From NCBI RefSeq assembly GCF_958450345.1, contig NC_088780.1, positions 112,356,226-112,420,225 on the forward strand: a DNA stretch of 64,000 bases, written 5' to 3'. Below, piece after piece: positions 47,221-58,675 of this stretch. This stretch comes from Calliphora vicina. Its lineage: Eukaryota > Arthropoda > Insecta > Diptera > Calliphoridae. Numbering within the stretch: the stretch's first letter is position 1; the number at the start of each line of letters is the position of its first letter. Position numbers and translations under genes: made by a program. The notes under the pieces were generated by a model. That model had not been told where the DNA came from, ran no database searches, and saw nothing but the letters and a program-made list of their open reading frames with translations.

Positions 47221-47373
47221 GTACTGGCCTTCAATGACATCACCGTGTTAAAATAATAAGTTAAAATGCTATTGTGTAAGTTTAACTCATTCAAAGTAAT
47301 GCTGACGGTATGTAGTAATTGAATAGTAAGTTATTGAGTAATTGCAAGTCATTGCCAAGTTTTTGCTAGGAAA
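47221..47373 (-). mobile_element. MITE fragment, CCAGC family
   Basis: On the minus strand reads CTAGCAAAAACTTGGCAATG, ACTTGCAATTACT, CATACCGTCAGCATTACTT, AGCATTTTAACTTATTATTT and ACACGGTGATGTCATTG, matching the two ends of 27068-27467 with the middle removed. Confidence 0.55.
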
Positions 47374-47847
47374 TTGATAATCGTTTATTTAGTATTATTA
47401 AACATATTCATTCCGGTATTTATTCCATTAATTTTTTTTTGCAAAAATTGCGATCAATTCCTTCCCACATTTGTTTAATTTTTAGTTTGTACACGGTCTT
47501 TATGCTTTGATTCTGGGCATTATTTGCGAACAATTAAGGGGCTCACAAATTTTCCATCTTGTTTAAATTATGTATGCTACCACAGCATAGAGATATTAAG
47601 TGAACTACGATTTGGATAATTTTGAAACGTGAATTGAAGCATTGTCTGGTTGAAATATGCAGTAGTTATCGATGTTTTCATCAATAAATAAGATAGGAGT
47701 GTTTTCTAATTTTCATTAAAAATTGTTTTCTGGGACGGAAAATTTGCTACGATATTAATTTTTTGATACTATTTCACGTTTACATGTATCGTGGTACTCC
47801 TTCTTTGATACTATTAAACTCTAGAAAAATCTATGTATAACAGTATA

Positions 47848-48332
47848 CAGATAAGCCTCCATTTACGCGGTACTTTATTTACGCGAATTCGATATAACGC
47901 TAACTGAAATTAGCAACAATTTTTTCAAATACGCGACTTTTTTTACACTATTTTTATATAACGTGGCAACAAACAACAAGAAACGAAAAAACACAAGCGA
48001 ATAACATATATCTTTTTTGAAAACTTCGTAATTTTTATGAATTTTTTGTTATGTTTTGATCTCTTTTATGTATTAGAATATTTTGTTTTTTTAATTGAAA
48101 TTTTGTCCTTAATTTATGATAAGAAATAATATTTATAGTTGAGTTTTTTTACGCGATTTTTAGGTCCCAATTTCTTTTTTGTTATGTGACTGATGTATTG
48201 TTTTACGCGAAATAAAAAATTATTGGCCCCACAAAAGCATTTCGTTCTAAATTAGAACCTCGTTTTACGCGAATTTGATTTACACGCTATTTTTTTTGGT
48301 CCCAACAAACCGCGTAAATGGAGGCCTACCTG
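47848..48332. mobile_element. pogo/Tigger-like MITE
   Basis: Left CAGATAAGCCTCCATTTACG (then CGGT) and right ACCGCGTAAATGGAGGCCTA (then CCTG) are near-perfect 24-bp inverted repeats, flanked by TA on both sides (47846-47847 and 48333-48334). CAG-starting ends with a TA target fit the pogo/Tigger branch of Tc1/mariner. The interior repeats TTTACGCGAA-like words at least four times. No transposase. Confidence 0.8.
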
Positions 48333-48334
48333 TA

Positions 48335-48470
48335 TCTTAAAAACATTTGTTTATACCGGTTTATGCTACAGAAAAATTTATGTATAACAGTTTTGTCTAT
48401 TGAAACTTTTTTGTATAACAGTTTTTTCTATAGAAACACTTGTTTTTTCAGAGACATAACTGTTATAAGA
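48335..48470 (+). repeat. Degenerate ~30-bp repeats, TGTATAACAGTTTT
   Basis: Units of 'CTATAGAAA...TTGTATAACAGTTTT' recur here, just left of the pogo-like element (47815-47845), and at 51895-52025. The pogo-like MITE is inserted within this array. Confidence 0.55.
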
Positions 48471-48693
48471 AATATCTAAACAAATTTAGCCATAATTGTT
48501 ATATTGTAGAAATAAAATTTTGTTTCTTTAAGAAATAGTTACATATTTTCAAGGAAAATAATGACTAATTGTGAACCAAACATCACAAAATTTGGTGAGG
48601 CGAGTTTGACTTATATAAAATATTTTTGCAGAGTTTGGTATGGATATCTATATAAATAAGGTAGCTTAGCTATTTTCAGATAGGGCAATCGTA

Positions 48694-49180
48694 CACGCAG
48701 AGAAAAAATATAATTGGGCATGGTTACTGTAACCATTTATATAGTGTTACAAGTTTTTTAACTATATTATAGTCACAGTAACCATTTACATGATTGTGGT
48801 AACCATAATATGGTTAAATTGCGATTCACATGATTGTCTCAACCATATATATGGTTACAGTAAACATATATATGTTTGTGGCAACCATATTTATGATGAA
48901 TAATTTTATCATAATATGTTGTTCTCAGATTATGATAAGCCTTAAGCCGAGAGCACCATAATATGATAAGTCCTTCATCATATAAATGGTTGTCACAAAC
49001 ATATATATGTTTACTGTAACCATATATATGGTTGAGACAATCATGTGAATCGTAAGTTAACCATATTATGGTTACCACAATCATGTAAATGGTTACTGTG
49101 ACTATAATATAGTTAAAAAACTTGTAACAATATTGAAATGGTTACAGTAACCATGCCCAACTATATTTTTTCTCTGCGTG
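48694..49180. mobile_element. Near-complete palindrome / MITE (487 bp)
   Basis: CACGCAGAGAAAAAATATA at the left is matched by TATATTTTTTCTCTGCGTG at the right, with TA on each side (48692-48693 and 49181-49182). Complementarity continues almost to the centre near 48937, so each arm is about 230 bp with few mismatches. The arms contain short self-complementary words such as TGGTTACTGTAACCA and CATATATATG. Non-coding; the ORF seen is palindrome shadow. TA target and ends fit a Tc1/mariner-type MITE. Confidence 0.85.
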
Positions 49181-49257
49181 TATGGGGACTAGGAGAAATA
49201 ATAGACCGATTAGTATACTTTAAGGTATACCAATCTGCTCAGGAAAAAAATATATAA

Positions 49258-50029
49258 AAACAAGTAAGAGTGCTATATTCGGCTGTGCCGAATCTTATAT
49301 ACCCTTCACCAAATTATACTTCAAAATTTTAAATATTTTTAGGTAAACAAAATTTATTTTTTTTTCCAGTTGTTTTTTGAATTTTTTGGAAAAAAAAATT
49401 TTTTGATTGTTATTTAATTTTTTTTTTAAATTTAAAATTTTTTTTTAAATTTAAAAAAATTTTTTTTTTTTAAATTTTAAAATTTTTTTTTTGTTTTTTA
49501 AATTTTTTTAAAAAAAAAAAAAAAATTCGGGTTCAAAATTTTTTTTCCCGATTTTGACCCATTGTAGGTCCAACTTACTATGGTCTTATATACGTCGTTG
49601 CAAATGTCTTTGAAATATCTATCATTAGATATCCATATTGTCTATATTAATGTCTTAGTAATCCAGATATAGGTAAAAAAATAGGTCAAAAATCGAGGTT
49701 GTCTTGGTTTTTTACTCATATCTCAGCCATTTGTGGACCGATTTTGCTGATTTTAAATAGCAAAATTCTCGAAAGCATGTCTGACAGAATTATTGAAGAT
49801 TTGGATCCCGAAGATATCTGGGGTCTTCAGAAAACTGATTTCAACAGACAGACAGACGGACAGACAGACAGACAGACAGACGGACATGGCTTAATCGACT
49901 CCGCTATCTATAAAGATCCAGAATATATATACTTTATAGGGTCGGAAATGAAGAATGTAGAAATTACAAACGGAATGACAAACTTATATATACCCTTCTC
50001 ACGAAGGTGAAGGGTATAAAAATGTGGGT
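49258..50029 (+). repeat. GTCY-microsatellite repeat, variant A, best copy
   Basis: Starts AACAAGTAAGAGTGCTATATTCGGCTGTGCCGAATCTTATATACCC in pieces: ATTCGGC-TGT-GCCGAAT is a perfect hairpin. Then a homopolymer-rich block (49360-49530), ATCTATCATTAGATATCC, the longest GTCY tract in the window (49844-49886), CGCTATCTATAAAGATCC, ACAAACGGAATGACAAA and the end TTCTCACGAAGGTGAAGGGTATAAAAA. Hairpin start, GTCY core and non-coding interior are what is seen in mini-me/DINE-1-like Helentron-associated repeats. Confidence 0.8.
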
Positions 50030-50110
50030 GTTGGGACAATATTTTAGAACGTTACAAATATCAGCACTATCCCAATATACCCTCCCCACTATGGTGGTGT
50101 AGGGTATAAC
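50030..50110 (+). repeat. GTCY-family repeat, variant B end fragment
   Basis: ACGTTACAAATATCAGCAC, then ATATACCCTCCCCACTATGG and TGGTGTAGGGTATAA: the outer end of variant B (compare 43725-43800) directly joined to the variant A copy. Confidence 0.7.
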
Positions 50111-50116
50111 AAACTT

Positions 50117-50500
50117 TGTTTACTTTCAGATTTCCTTTTCGGTAACTTCCATGAAGTATCTCCACTTCAACCAATATCCGATTGTCTGATAGACGAATCT
50201 AAATACGTCATCGATGCTCAGAACATCAATTAGAGAACTTAAAGTGGATTCATCTTCAGAAGATGACGAAGACAAAACAAGAGCGAGAGTTTTGAGCAGC
50301 TACAGCTAAAATAGATAGCTTTAAACCTGTGAGACTGAAAGTAGAAGCCGATTTGTTGTAATATTGGGAAGAGAAAAAGTATACTTTTCCATTTTTACAT
50401 AAATTGGTTCTTATTGTCCCTGCAGATCATTTTCAGCTTTGCGCTTGCCAAAATATTGTTTGTGAAACTAAATTCTTCGTAAATAAAGAAAACACAATAA
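50117..50500 (+). pseudogene. hAT-like transposase C-terminal remnant
   Basis: Broken + frames give an acidic piece, VDSSSEDDEDKTRAR, then YWEEKKYTFPFLHKLVLI followed by VPADHFQLCACQNIV. This fits 'YW..N...FP.L..LA...L.IPA' of the hAT C-terminal dimerisation domain. The usual SER(V/L)FS is not readable and stops intervene. An AATAAA is at 50482-50487. A different sequence from the hAT element at 52243. Confidence 0.45.
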
Positions 50501-50584
50501 TCAATCTCATACCATTTTTATTTTATTTTACAAAACTTTTTTAAGTTTTTTGCTACTTTAAAGGTAAATACTAATGTATTTACT

Positions 50585-51656
50585 GGGGTGATAGGCTCGG
50601 TTTTTTTAATAAGGTCGGTTTCGGTTTTTTGAAAAGCTTACATTTCGAATATCGAAGAACCCGGGTTTTTCTCCTCGAATAGCCGGTTTTTTCTAAAAGT
50701 GTGTTTTCGTGAGTTTTAGTGTATTAAAAACTTTTAATATTTAGACAAATGTAACAAGTGATCTGGAAGGCCTGAAAACTATCTCAATGCATGTTATCTA
50801 TATGTCCTACAAGTCACTGAGTGAAAGATCATTTTAAGTGTCTAGTTTTATAAAAACAAAAGAAAATATCGATATACTCCAAAGCATTTAAACTCTGTTT
50901 TATTCCTAAGGTACTATTTTAACCTTCATAAGTTCTTCAAATTTACTGACGTTAACCATCTTCGGGTCAAATTTGACCCAAATAGTAAATAACTTTTTTG
51001 GCGAAAAAAAAAACCTAATGAAGTTAGATTTTTAGAAAAAATTAAATTTTAAATTCAAAATGGGTAAAATTTAAGAAAATTGACCTTATGAAATAAGAAA
51101 AACATTGCTTTGGTATTTACCCTTGGAATCGAGTATAATGTTCAGCAAGTATGATGAAAAGAGACAGATATATATTAGAGCTACAAAGCTCTGAAAAAAT
51201 TTAACTTGATTGTGCGTAACAAAATTCAAGATTTTTGCTTCACGTGAAATATGACCCAAAGACCAAAGTCCAAAAAAGTTTATAGATATTTTTTTGCATT
51301 TGTTTTTCTAAAAACCTAACATAGTTGTTGACATTTGAAATTGAAAAAAATCATAAAATATCAACCAATAACTTTTAGAAAAAATTAAATATTAATTTCA
51401 AAATGGGGCAAATTTGAACCGAATACCTTGAAAAGGTTACAAGAAGTAATCAAAATTGCTTTAATCACTATTATTTTAATAAATAGAACTGTTTTTCTTC
51501 TTATTTCTAGGCGTTTTAATATTTTAACAAAAAACTGGTTAACCGGTTATTATTAAAAAATCGAAACCGAAACCGAAACCGGTTTATATTAAATTACAAT
51601 TTTTCGAAGAAACCGAAAACCGGTTTTTAAAAAATGTCGAAGAATCGATCGCCCTA
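50585..51656. mobile_element. TIR element with GTATTTACT target duplication
   Basis: GTATTTACT occurs at 50576-50584 and 51657-51665. Ends GGGGTGATAGGCTCGG and (reverse complement) AGGGCGATCGATTCTTCG are imperfect inverted repeats. Inside both ends are TCGGTTTCGG / CCGAAACCGAAACCGG words and AACCGGTT. An 8-9-bp duplication suggests a hAT-type element. Non-coding interior. Confidence 0.75.
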
Positions 51657-51665
51657 GTATTTACT

Positions 51666-52234
51666 AATAAAATGCAAGTAAGGCGACGAAAAAAACTTCT
51701 TTTGAGTTATGAGCACCAAAAAACAAAATTCTTGAGAATAGCTCTTATTAGGTAACTTAAAACATACATATAAATCGAAAATAAAAGTTATGAGCAACGA
51801 AAAAAAATTAATTACTTAATTAAAAACGTAAAAATTGAATAACAGTTATTTTTGGTCTCTGGTTTTTTCTATTGAAACATGATACAAAAAGATTTCTGTA
51901 TAAAATTTTTTTTATAAAAACAATTTGTGTATAACAGTTTAAGCTATATTAAAATTTGTGTATAACAGTTTATTCTATAGAAAATTTGAAGTGTAACAGT
52001 TTTTTCTATAGACAAACTTGTAAGACTTACCCTGCTTAATATAAATTGAAAACAATGAAATGCAATTATACCATTTATGTATGTATGTACAAAATTATAT
52101 CCGTGTAGGTAATGTTCATGTTCAAGTGCTTTATAATCATATTTTAGTACTACTTTCTAAAAAAAAATGTTTTTATCATTATTTTACGCAGAAAAACATA
52201 ACTTAATGTGTCATTTTATGATATATTTCTATGG
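51666..52234. repeat. Intergenic with TGTATAACAGTTT units
   Basis: 51895-52025 carries at least three units of 'TTGTGTATAACAGTTT...CTATAG', as at 48335-48470. Nothing else recognised. Confidence 0.5.
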
Positions 52235-52242
52235 GTTGTTAG

Positions 52243-53734
52243 TAGGGTATTCAAATTATTCGATTTTTCTCTTGTTCGAATAAAACAAATAATTCGAATA
52301 AGGGATTTTAACTTGTTCGAATAATTCGATCACACGTTTAAAATTAATCGAATTATTCGAATAATTTTATTTTTTTAAAAAAAGTAAAGAATGAAGTTTT
52401 TATGTAGTTTTTTTAAAAAATTATTGTTAAAGAAAAACAAAAAATAACGTTAAACTTAACAATTCAAGTATTAACAATATTAAGAAAAATTCGAAAACAA
52501 AGTCCGTCCATCATTAAATTTTCATCAGAAATATTCTGATCAGATTCCCTCCCGAACAATCTACAAAACAATTGACTAGCAAACTCTTTAGTTTCCGTTT
52601 TGGAGCTCTGCTTTAAAAAATGTTAGCTAGTTGAACATGATCCTGAATTCAATTACAATTTAAACGTATTAAAAACTTTTTTATGTCGTTCATTAATTCA
52701 AGATGTGTGAAATAAGTAACTAATTCTTTAGTAAATGAATTATTCACTTTTTCTAAGTTATTTATAACAAATTGTATTATACAATCAAGCTCTATCAATG
52801 TTGCTGAATCTTTGCTTAATCAAGTGGACTTAGGTAGTTACACAAATCTGTACCAAGTTTGATATCATTGTCAGTGGCTAATTTGAAGTCAGACAGTGCA
52901 TGATTGTAGCATTTATAAATGTTTACTACAAAGATATCCAATGATGTTTAACATCATGTTTTTCTTGCAACAAAATGTAAGTTTGCAATATTTTGTACTT
53001 AGCATTAGATTTATTAAATATTTTTCAACACTTACGTACGCTGTTAATAACATTACTTATATATATTTTAAGATCATGGACTATGGTCTATTTCAACATA
53101 ATCATTATAAATGTTATCCTTAATATCACTTTCGACGACCTTTTCAAAATCACATTCGCCATCACTTTCAACACCACTTTAATCTAATTTAATATTTTCA
53201 TTATTAATTGCGATTGTGCTAATATTTCGCCAGCATATGTTCATGTTTAGACGCTAAAATTTCTGTTACGAAATCAATTTTGAAGTCATTCAGCCTTTTT
53301 TACTAAATAACAAATATTTTATTCCGTAGATTTTAGTTTCATTGGTTCAAGTCCTAAATTAAACATTTTTAAAGACTTGTTTTTAGAATTGTTACTTCTT
53401 GCTGTAATATTTATATATTTATAGAAGGGGCTATCGGATCACTCATCTACAGTGATCGAAAGACTTCATTTATCTTTAGTTATTTGTCGAATTTCAGAAA
53501 CAAAGCAGTTTTTGTAAGTCATTATTACTTATTTAAATTTGGAATTATGAACAATTTTAAGCAATTTAATAAACTTAAATACATATGTACATTTATACGT
53601 TTTATTCGATTATTCTACATAAAGTGGTTCGAATTAGTCGTTATTCGAAAATTGTAGTTTTTAAATTGTTCGAATAAGTATTCGTTAGAAATTATGCGAT
53701 TAATCGAACGATCATTACTCGAATGAATACCCTA
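52243..53734 (-). mobile_element. hAT element with near-perfect 8-bp TSD, decayed gene
   Basis: Starts TAGGGTATTCA and ends TGAATACCCTA, followed inside by ATTCGA-rich subterminal repeats. Flanks GTTGTTAG (52235-52242) and GTTGTTAC (53735-53742) match at 7 of 8 positions: a hAT-length duplication. On the minus strand, pieces of transposase remain: TDNDIKLGTDLCNYLSPLD, then AKDSATLIELDCIIQFVI and FTKELVTYFTH, with frameshifts. Length 1492 bp. Fragments of the same family are at 32150-32513, 61547-62880 and 62890-63560. Confidence 0.8.
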
Positions 53735-53744
53735 GTTGTTACAT

Positions 53745-54514
53745 ATCAGATTTACAATTACTTTGAAAAGCAAGTAGATATGTAAGTATTAGATAATAAA
53801 CAAATGCGAATAAGCAAGTACGATTTTTTTTGGCACTTTTTTTTGCTGATTTCCGTTTATTGATTTCATTGCATAATAAATTAAAATACATACATATTTA
53901 CGAACAATTCGCAACGAAAACAAAAGAAATAAACAAAATACATATAAATATTTACATATATTTTTGTTTGTTTATTTCAATTTAAACAATTGTAAAGCAC
54001 GTTTAACATTTCCTAGCAATTGCGTTTATGATCTAAATACATAAAACAATAGTCTTACATTTATTGGAGTGCAGACAAAGTATTTTGAGTATAGAAATAT
54101 TTTTTTTTTTAACATATGTATTTCATTAAATTAAATTGGAATCAGTAATATTCTTGACTATTCCTTTAGTTAAGGGTTCCTAATTTTCCGGACTTTAGCC
54201 ATTCCAGGGAAATTTTCAAAAAAATCCAATTTATTTCAATAATGTAAACATATATTAAACGATTTAAGGGGACCAACTATGTTAAACATAGAAAAATTGT
54301 GTAAATAATTTCTAAATAGAAGTTTTTGAAATCTAAACCAGTATCATTAGACGTTTTAATGCCACGCCCATGTCAAATTTTATCTCGATCGGAAATTCCA
54401 GATTATGTTCCACTGTGCATGGCTACCTAAATACAAAAATGGTGAAATTTTTCAATTCTATGGAGAGATTTTTTTTTATATTTTTAAGTAAATTATAAAT
54501 TTTTTTAGACATTT
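53745..54514. other. Intergenic, nothing recognised
   Basis: AT-rich. 54350-54430 has TGCCACGCCCATGTCAAATTT-like wording typical of dispersed repeats. No gene. Confidence 0.35.
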
Positions 54515-54617
54515 GCCCACATAATTAATGATAACTCAAAAAGGGTTAGTTCGATGTTATTAAAATAAACTAAGAAAAGTTGAGATTTACATAACCTTTA
54601 ATCCGTTTATATATCAA
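54515..54617. repeat. Direct repeat (partner 58336-58436)
   Basis: Nearly identical ~100 bp including AACTCAAAAAGGGTTAGT and GAAAAGTTGAGATTTACATA; I see one substitution (TTCGAT vs CCGAT region). A further block, 55660-55965, matches 58425-58675, so a larger segment was duplicated and the first copy is interrupted by 54620-55655. Confidence 0.8.
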
Positions 54618-54814
54618 GTATCATAATACAATTTCATCGTCTAAACAAAATTTGTATTAGATTTTCAAAAAATACGAATGATTTTTTTGATTTAGGGTCG
54701 GTATTTAAAATTTGTTTAAAACATTTCAAAATTTTTTTATTTTCATCGGGTATGTATTTAAATCCAAATAAGGCAAACAAAAATGTCAAGAAAATCTATA
54801 TAAATAAAAATCAA

Positions 54815-55140
54815 ATGTCGTTCATTGGTAATTGCATCAGTAGAGAACGGCCAGACCGATTTCGTCAAATTTTTTTGTTAAAATGTTGGTCATAGCCCAA
54901 CTTAGGTTTTTACGGAATGAAAAATTGACCACGCCTACTTTTACGCCCACTTTTTTCGATTTATCTAAAATCGGAAAACGGCTACACCGATTTGGCTAAT
55001 TTTTTTTTAAATGATCATAGTAATCCAGTTTAAGTTTTTACTGAAAGAATAATTGACCACGCCAATTTTTTTCGATATATCTAAAATCGCAGGACGCCTG
55101 GACCGATTTAACTAATATTTTTTAATGTTCGCAATACATA
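54815..55140. repeat. Degenerate tandem repeat, GACCGATTT units
   Basis: Three eroded units of 'CGGCCAGACCGATTT...AATTTTTTT...CCA(A/G)(C/T)TTA(G)GTTTTTAC(G/T)GAA...AATTGACCACGCC', near 54848, 54958 and 55090. Inverted relatives of the GGGCGTGGTC units at 6800-7300. Confidence 0.55.
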
Positions 55141-55176
55141 GTCTGCAAAAGTTTTTACATAAATAAAAATTGTCGG

Positions 55177-55490
55177 TCTGTGATCAATCATATTTGTGAC
55201 CAAAATTCGATTTTTTATATAAAAACTCAAAATATCTAAATTCGCTAATAACTTGGCCAATAAGCGTTTAATCAAGAAAGGAAGCTCGATCTGTGATCAC
55301 TCATATTTCTTAACAAAAATCGATTTTTTATATAAAAACTCAAAATATCTAAATTCGCTAATAACTTGGCCAATAAGCGTTTAATCAAGAAAAGGAGCTC
55401 CATCTGTGATCACTCATATTTCTGACCAAATTCGATTTTTTATATAAAAACTCAAAATATCTGAATCCGCTAAAAACTTGGCCAATAAGC
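55177..55490. repeat. Tandem repeat, 113-bp period, ~2.8 copies
   Basis: Units start TCTGTGATCA at 55177, 55290 and 55403. Each has GATTTTTTATATAAAAACTC, AAAATATCT and AACTTGGCCAATAAGCGTTT. Copies differ by only a few bases. Confidence 0.9.
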
Positions 55491-55499
55491 AAAGAAATA

Positions 55500-58335
55500 A
55501 AATATTTGTAATACTATCGTGTAAACAATAAATGTTTTTTTCGAAACGATTTTTTGAAATACCGAATGATTTCAATAATATTTTAAATTTGAAAAGAGTT
55601 AATACTCAGTATTGCCGTCTATAAATACCTTAAAATAAACTTGAAAATGTTGAGTTTTATCCGTTTTTATATTGCTTTTCAATCGGCTCAGTAGTTACGG
55701 AGTAATAATAACAAATTGAAGCAAAAAATAAATTTTTTACGTGAAAATATTGTTTTAAAAAAGTCATGAAAAATCTAAAACGGCAAAAATTGTTCAGATT
55801 TTTTAATTTATCGCAAAGCTATATGTAATAGTAACAAAATGAGATATCGATCATAAAAAATTATGAATTCTTTTCGAATTTTTTCACAATTAAGTGAATT
55901 CTCCCATTTTCACAAGCTTTAAGTTTTTTGTTTGATATATTTACATAAAATTGAGTAGTTAATGTTCTTTTATCGGTTGATTGAAATTTTGAAAACATTT
56001 TCCCCATTTACTTCAGCGTTGGCGTGAATTACTTTGGTGAGATGGCCTAAAAGTTATCGCAGTTTAAAAAATATAAAAAAAAACATAATTTTTAATTTAA
56101 TTTATGGGCAATAATATGTGAAATTTATGTTTCCATGAAATATACATTTCCCTCGAAGTGAAAATTGCAATCATGATATTCCCATGAACTTTTCATTCAC
56201 AATAGTTGATTTTGTTCATAACAGCTGTTTATTATTTACAAATTTCCATCTAAAAATTTCACAACATGGGGAATTTTTTCTTGTGAACACAGTTGATGAA
56301 GGAAAAGGGGACATATTTCATGTGAAATAATGTTTCGCGATAGGGGTGAATATTTTAAGTAAATGAACAATTAGTAGCATCAGCGTGAAAAATATATATT
56401 TTTAACTCTATTACAACAAACCCAATAAACATTTTCGCTGGAATTCTAGTTGAAAACAAGTGTAATTCCTGCCTTGATTCTAGCGTCAAGCAATTTAATT
56501 AAAGTAGTATTACAATTTATGTAAATAACATTCTCCAGTAAAAAGGAAGCATAAATTCAAGCCACATGTTTTTTAATTGTTTCCAATAATTAAGAATATT
56601 TGCATTCATGTCAAATTCTAACAAAATGTTCAAGTGCTTGAATTTTTAGGTATTTAGTGATTATTTGGAAATTCGAGATATACACGACTTTTAGAAGAGA
56701 TGAACGGTTTATAAAAGTATTTTTGAATTAAGCTGAATAAGTATAAGCTAAAATGAATTAATTCACTAGTTTTGAAATAAATTATTCAGAGATGCTTTTT
56801 TATACTACGAAATTTGTATTTATTTGTATTTTTATTTAAATCTGCAAATTTCGAGAATTTTCACAAAGGAACTTGGATGTGCAAAAGTGAAAGGATAAAA
56901 GTATCTCGCTTTCCGCTTAAAAATTTGTATTTTAATAATTTTTAAACTCTATCATTTAAGTAAGTTCCAGCAACTCTTCCTCAGCGTTTTATTTCAATTT
57001 TAGATAGAACAAAAGTTGTAAAATTTCAAGTGGTCCTTAAAGTTTTTGCATTTCATAAATACTATTTGTCCCAACACAAAAATATTGAATAACTAAATAA
57101 CGAAAAAACGAATGGATTCCATTTTAATTAGTTCTTAAACGTGTCTCTTATTAATGTGTTTAGATTAAAACATGTTCGGTTACAGCATTTATTTTTTATT
57201 GTCTTTGAAAATTTACAGTTTTATTGGTACTGTGTTCAAGAATTGTCTTATGGTCGTTCGACAAAAAAAAAATTCGAACTGCCTTGCAAAAATACTTTTT
57301 TTTACTTGTAAGGAGATACGCTACAATATAGTTGGAATGATTTTCCAATTAATAATGAGCAATATGGACATACTTTAGTCAAACGACTTAAAAATTTACT
57401 GAAAGCCTTATAAAAATTTAAAAATACTATTTACATATATGGACAATTCCACGATAATGACCACAAAAAGCCCTTGAAAATTTTGTTCAAGTTGATTTGA
57501 ATGGGAGAAAACACTAAAATGTTACTATGTGAACGGATTTAGAGCTTATTACAACATTTTAAGGACAAAAAAAATAGTTTAAACTCACTATATTTAATTT
57601 TTTAATTTAATTGGCATGTTTTACTCTAAAATTGTGGAGAAAACTAAGTTCCCAATTAGCATGTGTATGAAATGAATTTAACTCTGATGGTTTTATTGCT
57701 ATTATCACCTTGATGTTTGAAACCGAATATATATTTTCTATTTATTTTTTTTTTAGCTTTTGTATACATATATTTACAGAATATACCTATATTGTTTTAC
57801 TATAAGAGAAAAATCTGTCACGTACGATATTAAATTTTATTTATTATAATATCATCCAAAGATTGTTTTTATTTAAATATGAGGGTTTGTAAAGGAAAAA
57901 TATTTGGTTTAGTGTACCTCAAAATCACTTCAGTTCTATGTCACGTACGATATATCCCTATTTCGCTCGATATTTTGGACAACAATGTTTCGAAATAACT
58001 TATTATTTTTTAAAAAATAGTACCCTCTGAATGGAACATAAAGACCAAATTATTTTCCAGATAATCTCATTTTTCCAAAATCTATTCCACTCTATAGGCG
58101 TACAAATGTCACGTGCGATGACATGGAATTTCATATACATATGTATATATTGTCAATTTTGCATTTTTATTTATTGTTAACAAACAAATTATGAAAAATG
58201 TTCTGGTTTATAAATATTTTATTAAATTATTCGAATAATATTTTTTACTCATTAATTGTTGGAATAATTGAATGTTTTTATATTATTCGATTACACAGGT
58301 CAACAGCAAACAAAGGCTTTTGTTAGTCAATTTCC
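55500..58335. repeat. Intergenic with dispersed-repeat fragments
   Basis: 55660-55965 is similar to 58425-58675 (AACAAATTGAAGCAAAAAATA, TTCACAATTAAGTGA, GAGTAGTTAATGTTC). 56406-56580 is the second copy of the CCAGTAAAAAG repeat at 8811-8965. The remainder (56590-58335), including a 68-codon ORF at 57172, shows nothing recognisable. Confidence 0.5.
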
Positions 58336-58675
58336 CACATAATTAATGATAACTCAAAAAGGGTTAGTCCGATGTTATTAAAATAAACTAAGAAAAGTTG
58401 AGATTTACATAACCTTTAATCCGTTTATATATTGCGTTTCAGTAGTTTCGGAGTTATAATAACAAATTGAAGCAAAAAATATATTTTTTACGTGACAATA
58501 GCAAATATTTTTGTTTTAAAAAACTCATGAAAAATAGCAACAAAATGTGATATAGATCATAAAAATCGATTGATTCTCTTCGAATTTATTCACAATTAAG
58601 TGATTTCGCTCATTTTCACAAAATTTTAGTTTTTTGTTTGATATACATAAAATTGAGTAGTTAATGTTCTTCTTT
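58336..58675. repeat. Direct repeat, second copy
   Basis: Joins in one block the sequences found separately at 54515-54617 and 55660-55965, so this arrangement is probably the ancestral one and the first copy carries about 1 kb of inserted repeats. Confidence 0.7.

Noticed and set aside
48839..49084. 81-codon antisense ORF
   Set aside because: Shadow of the 487-bp palindrome.
53342..53360. GGTTCAAGTCC as a tRNA B box
   Set aside because: Lies inside the hAT element, no A box or cloverleaf around it.
55177..55490. CRISPR array
   Set aside because: Units are contiguous 113-bp tandem repeats without spacers, in eukaryotic DNA.
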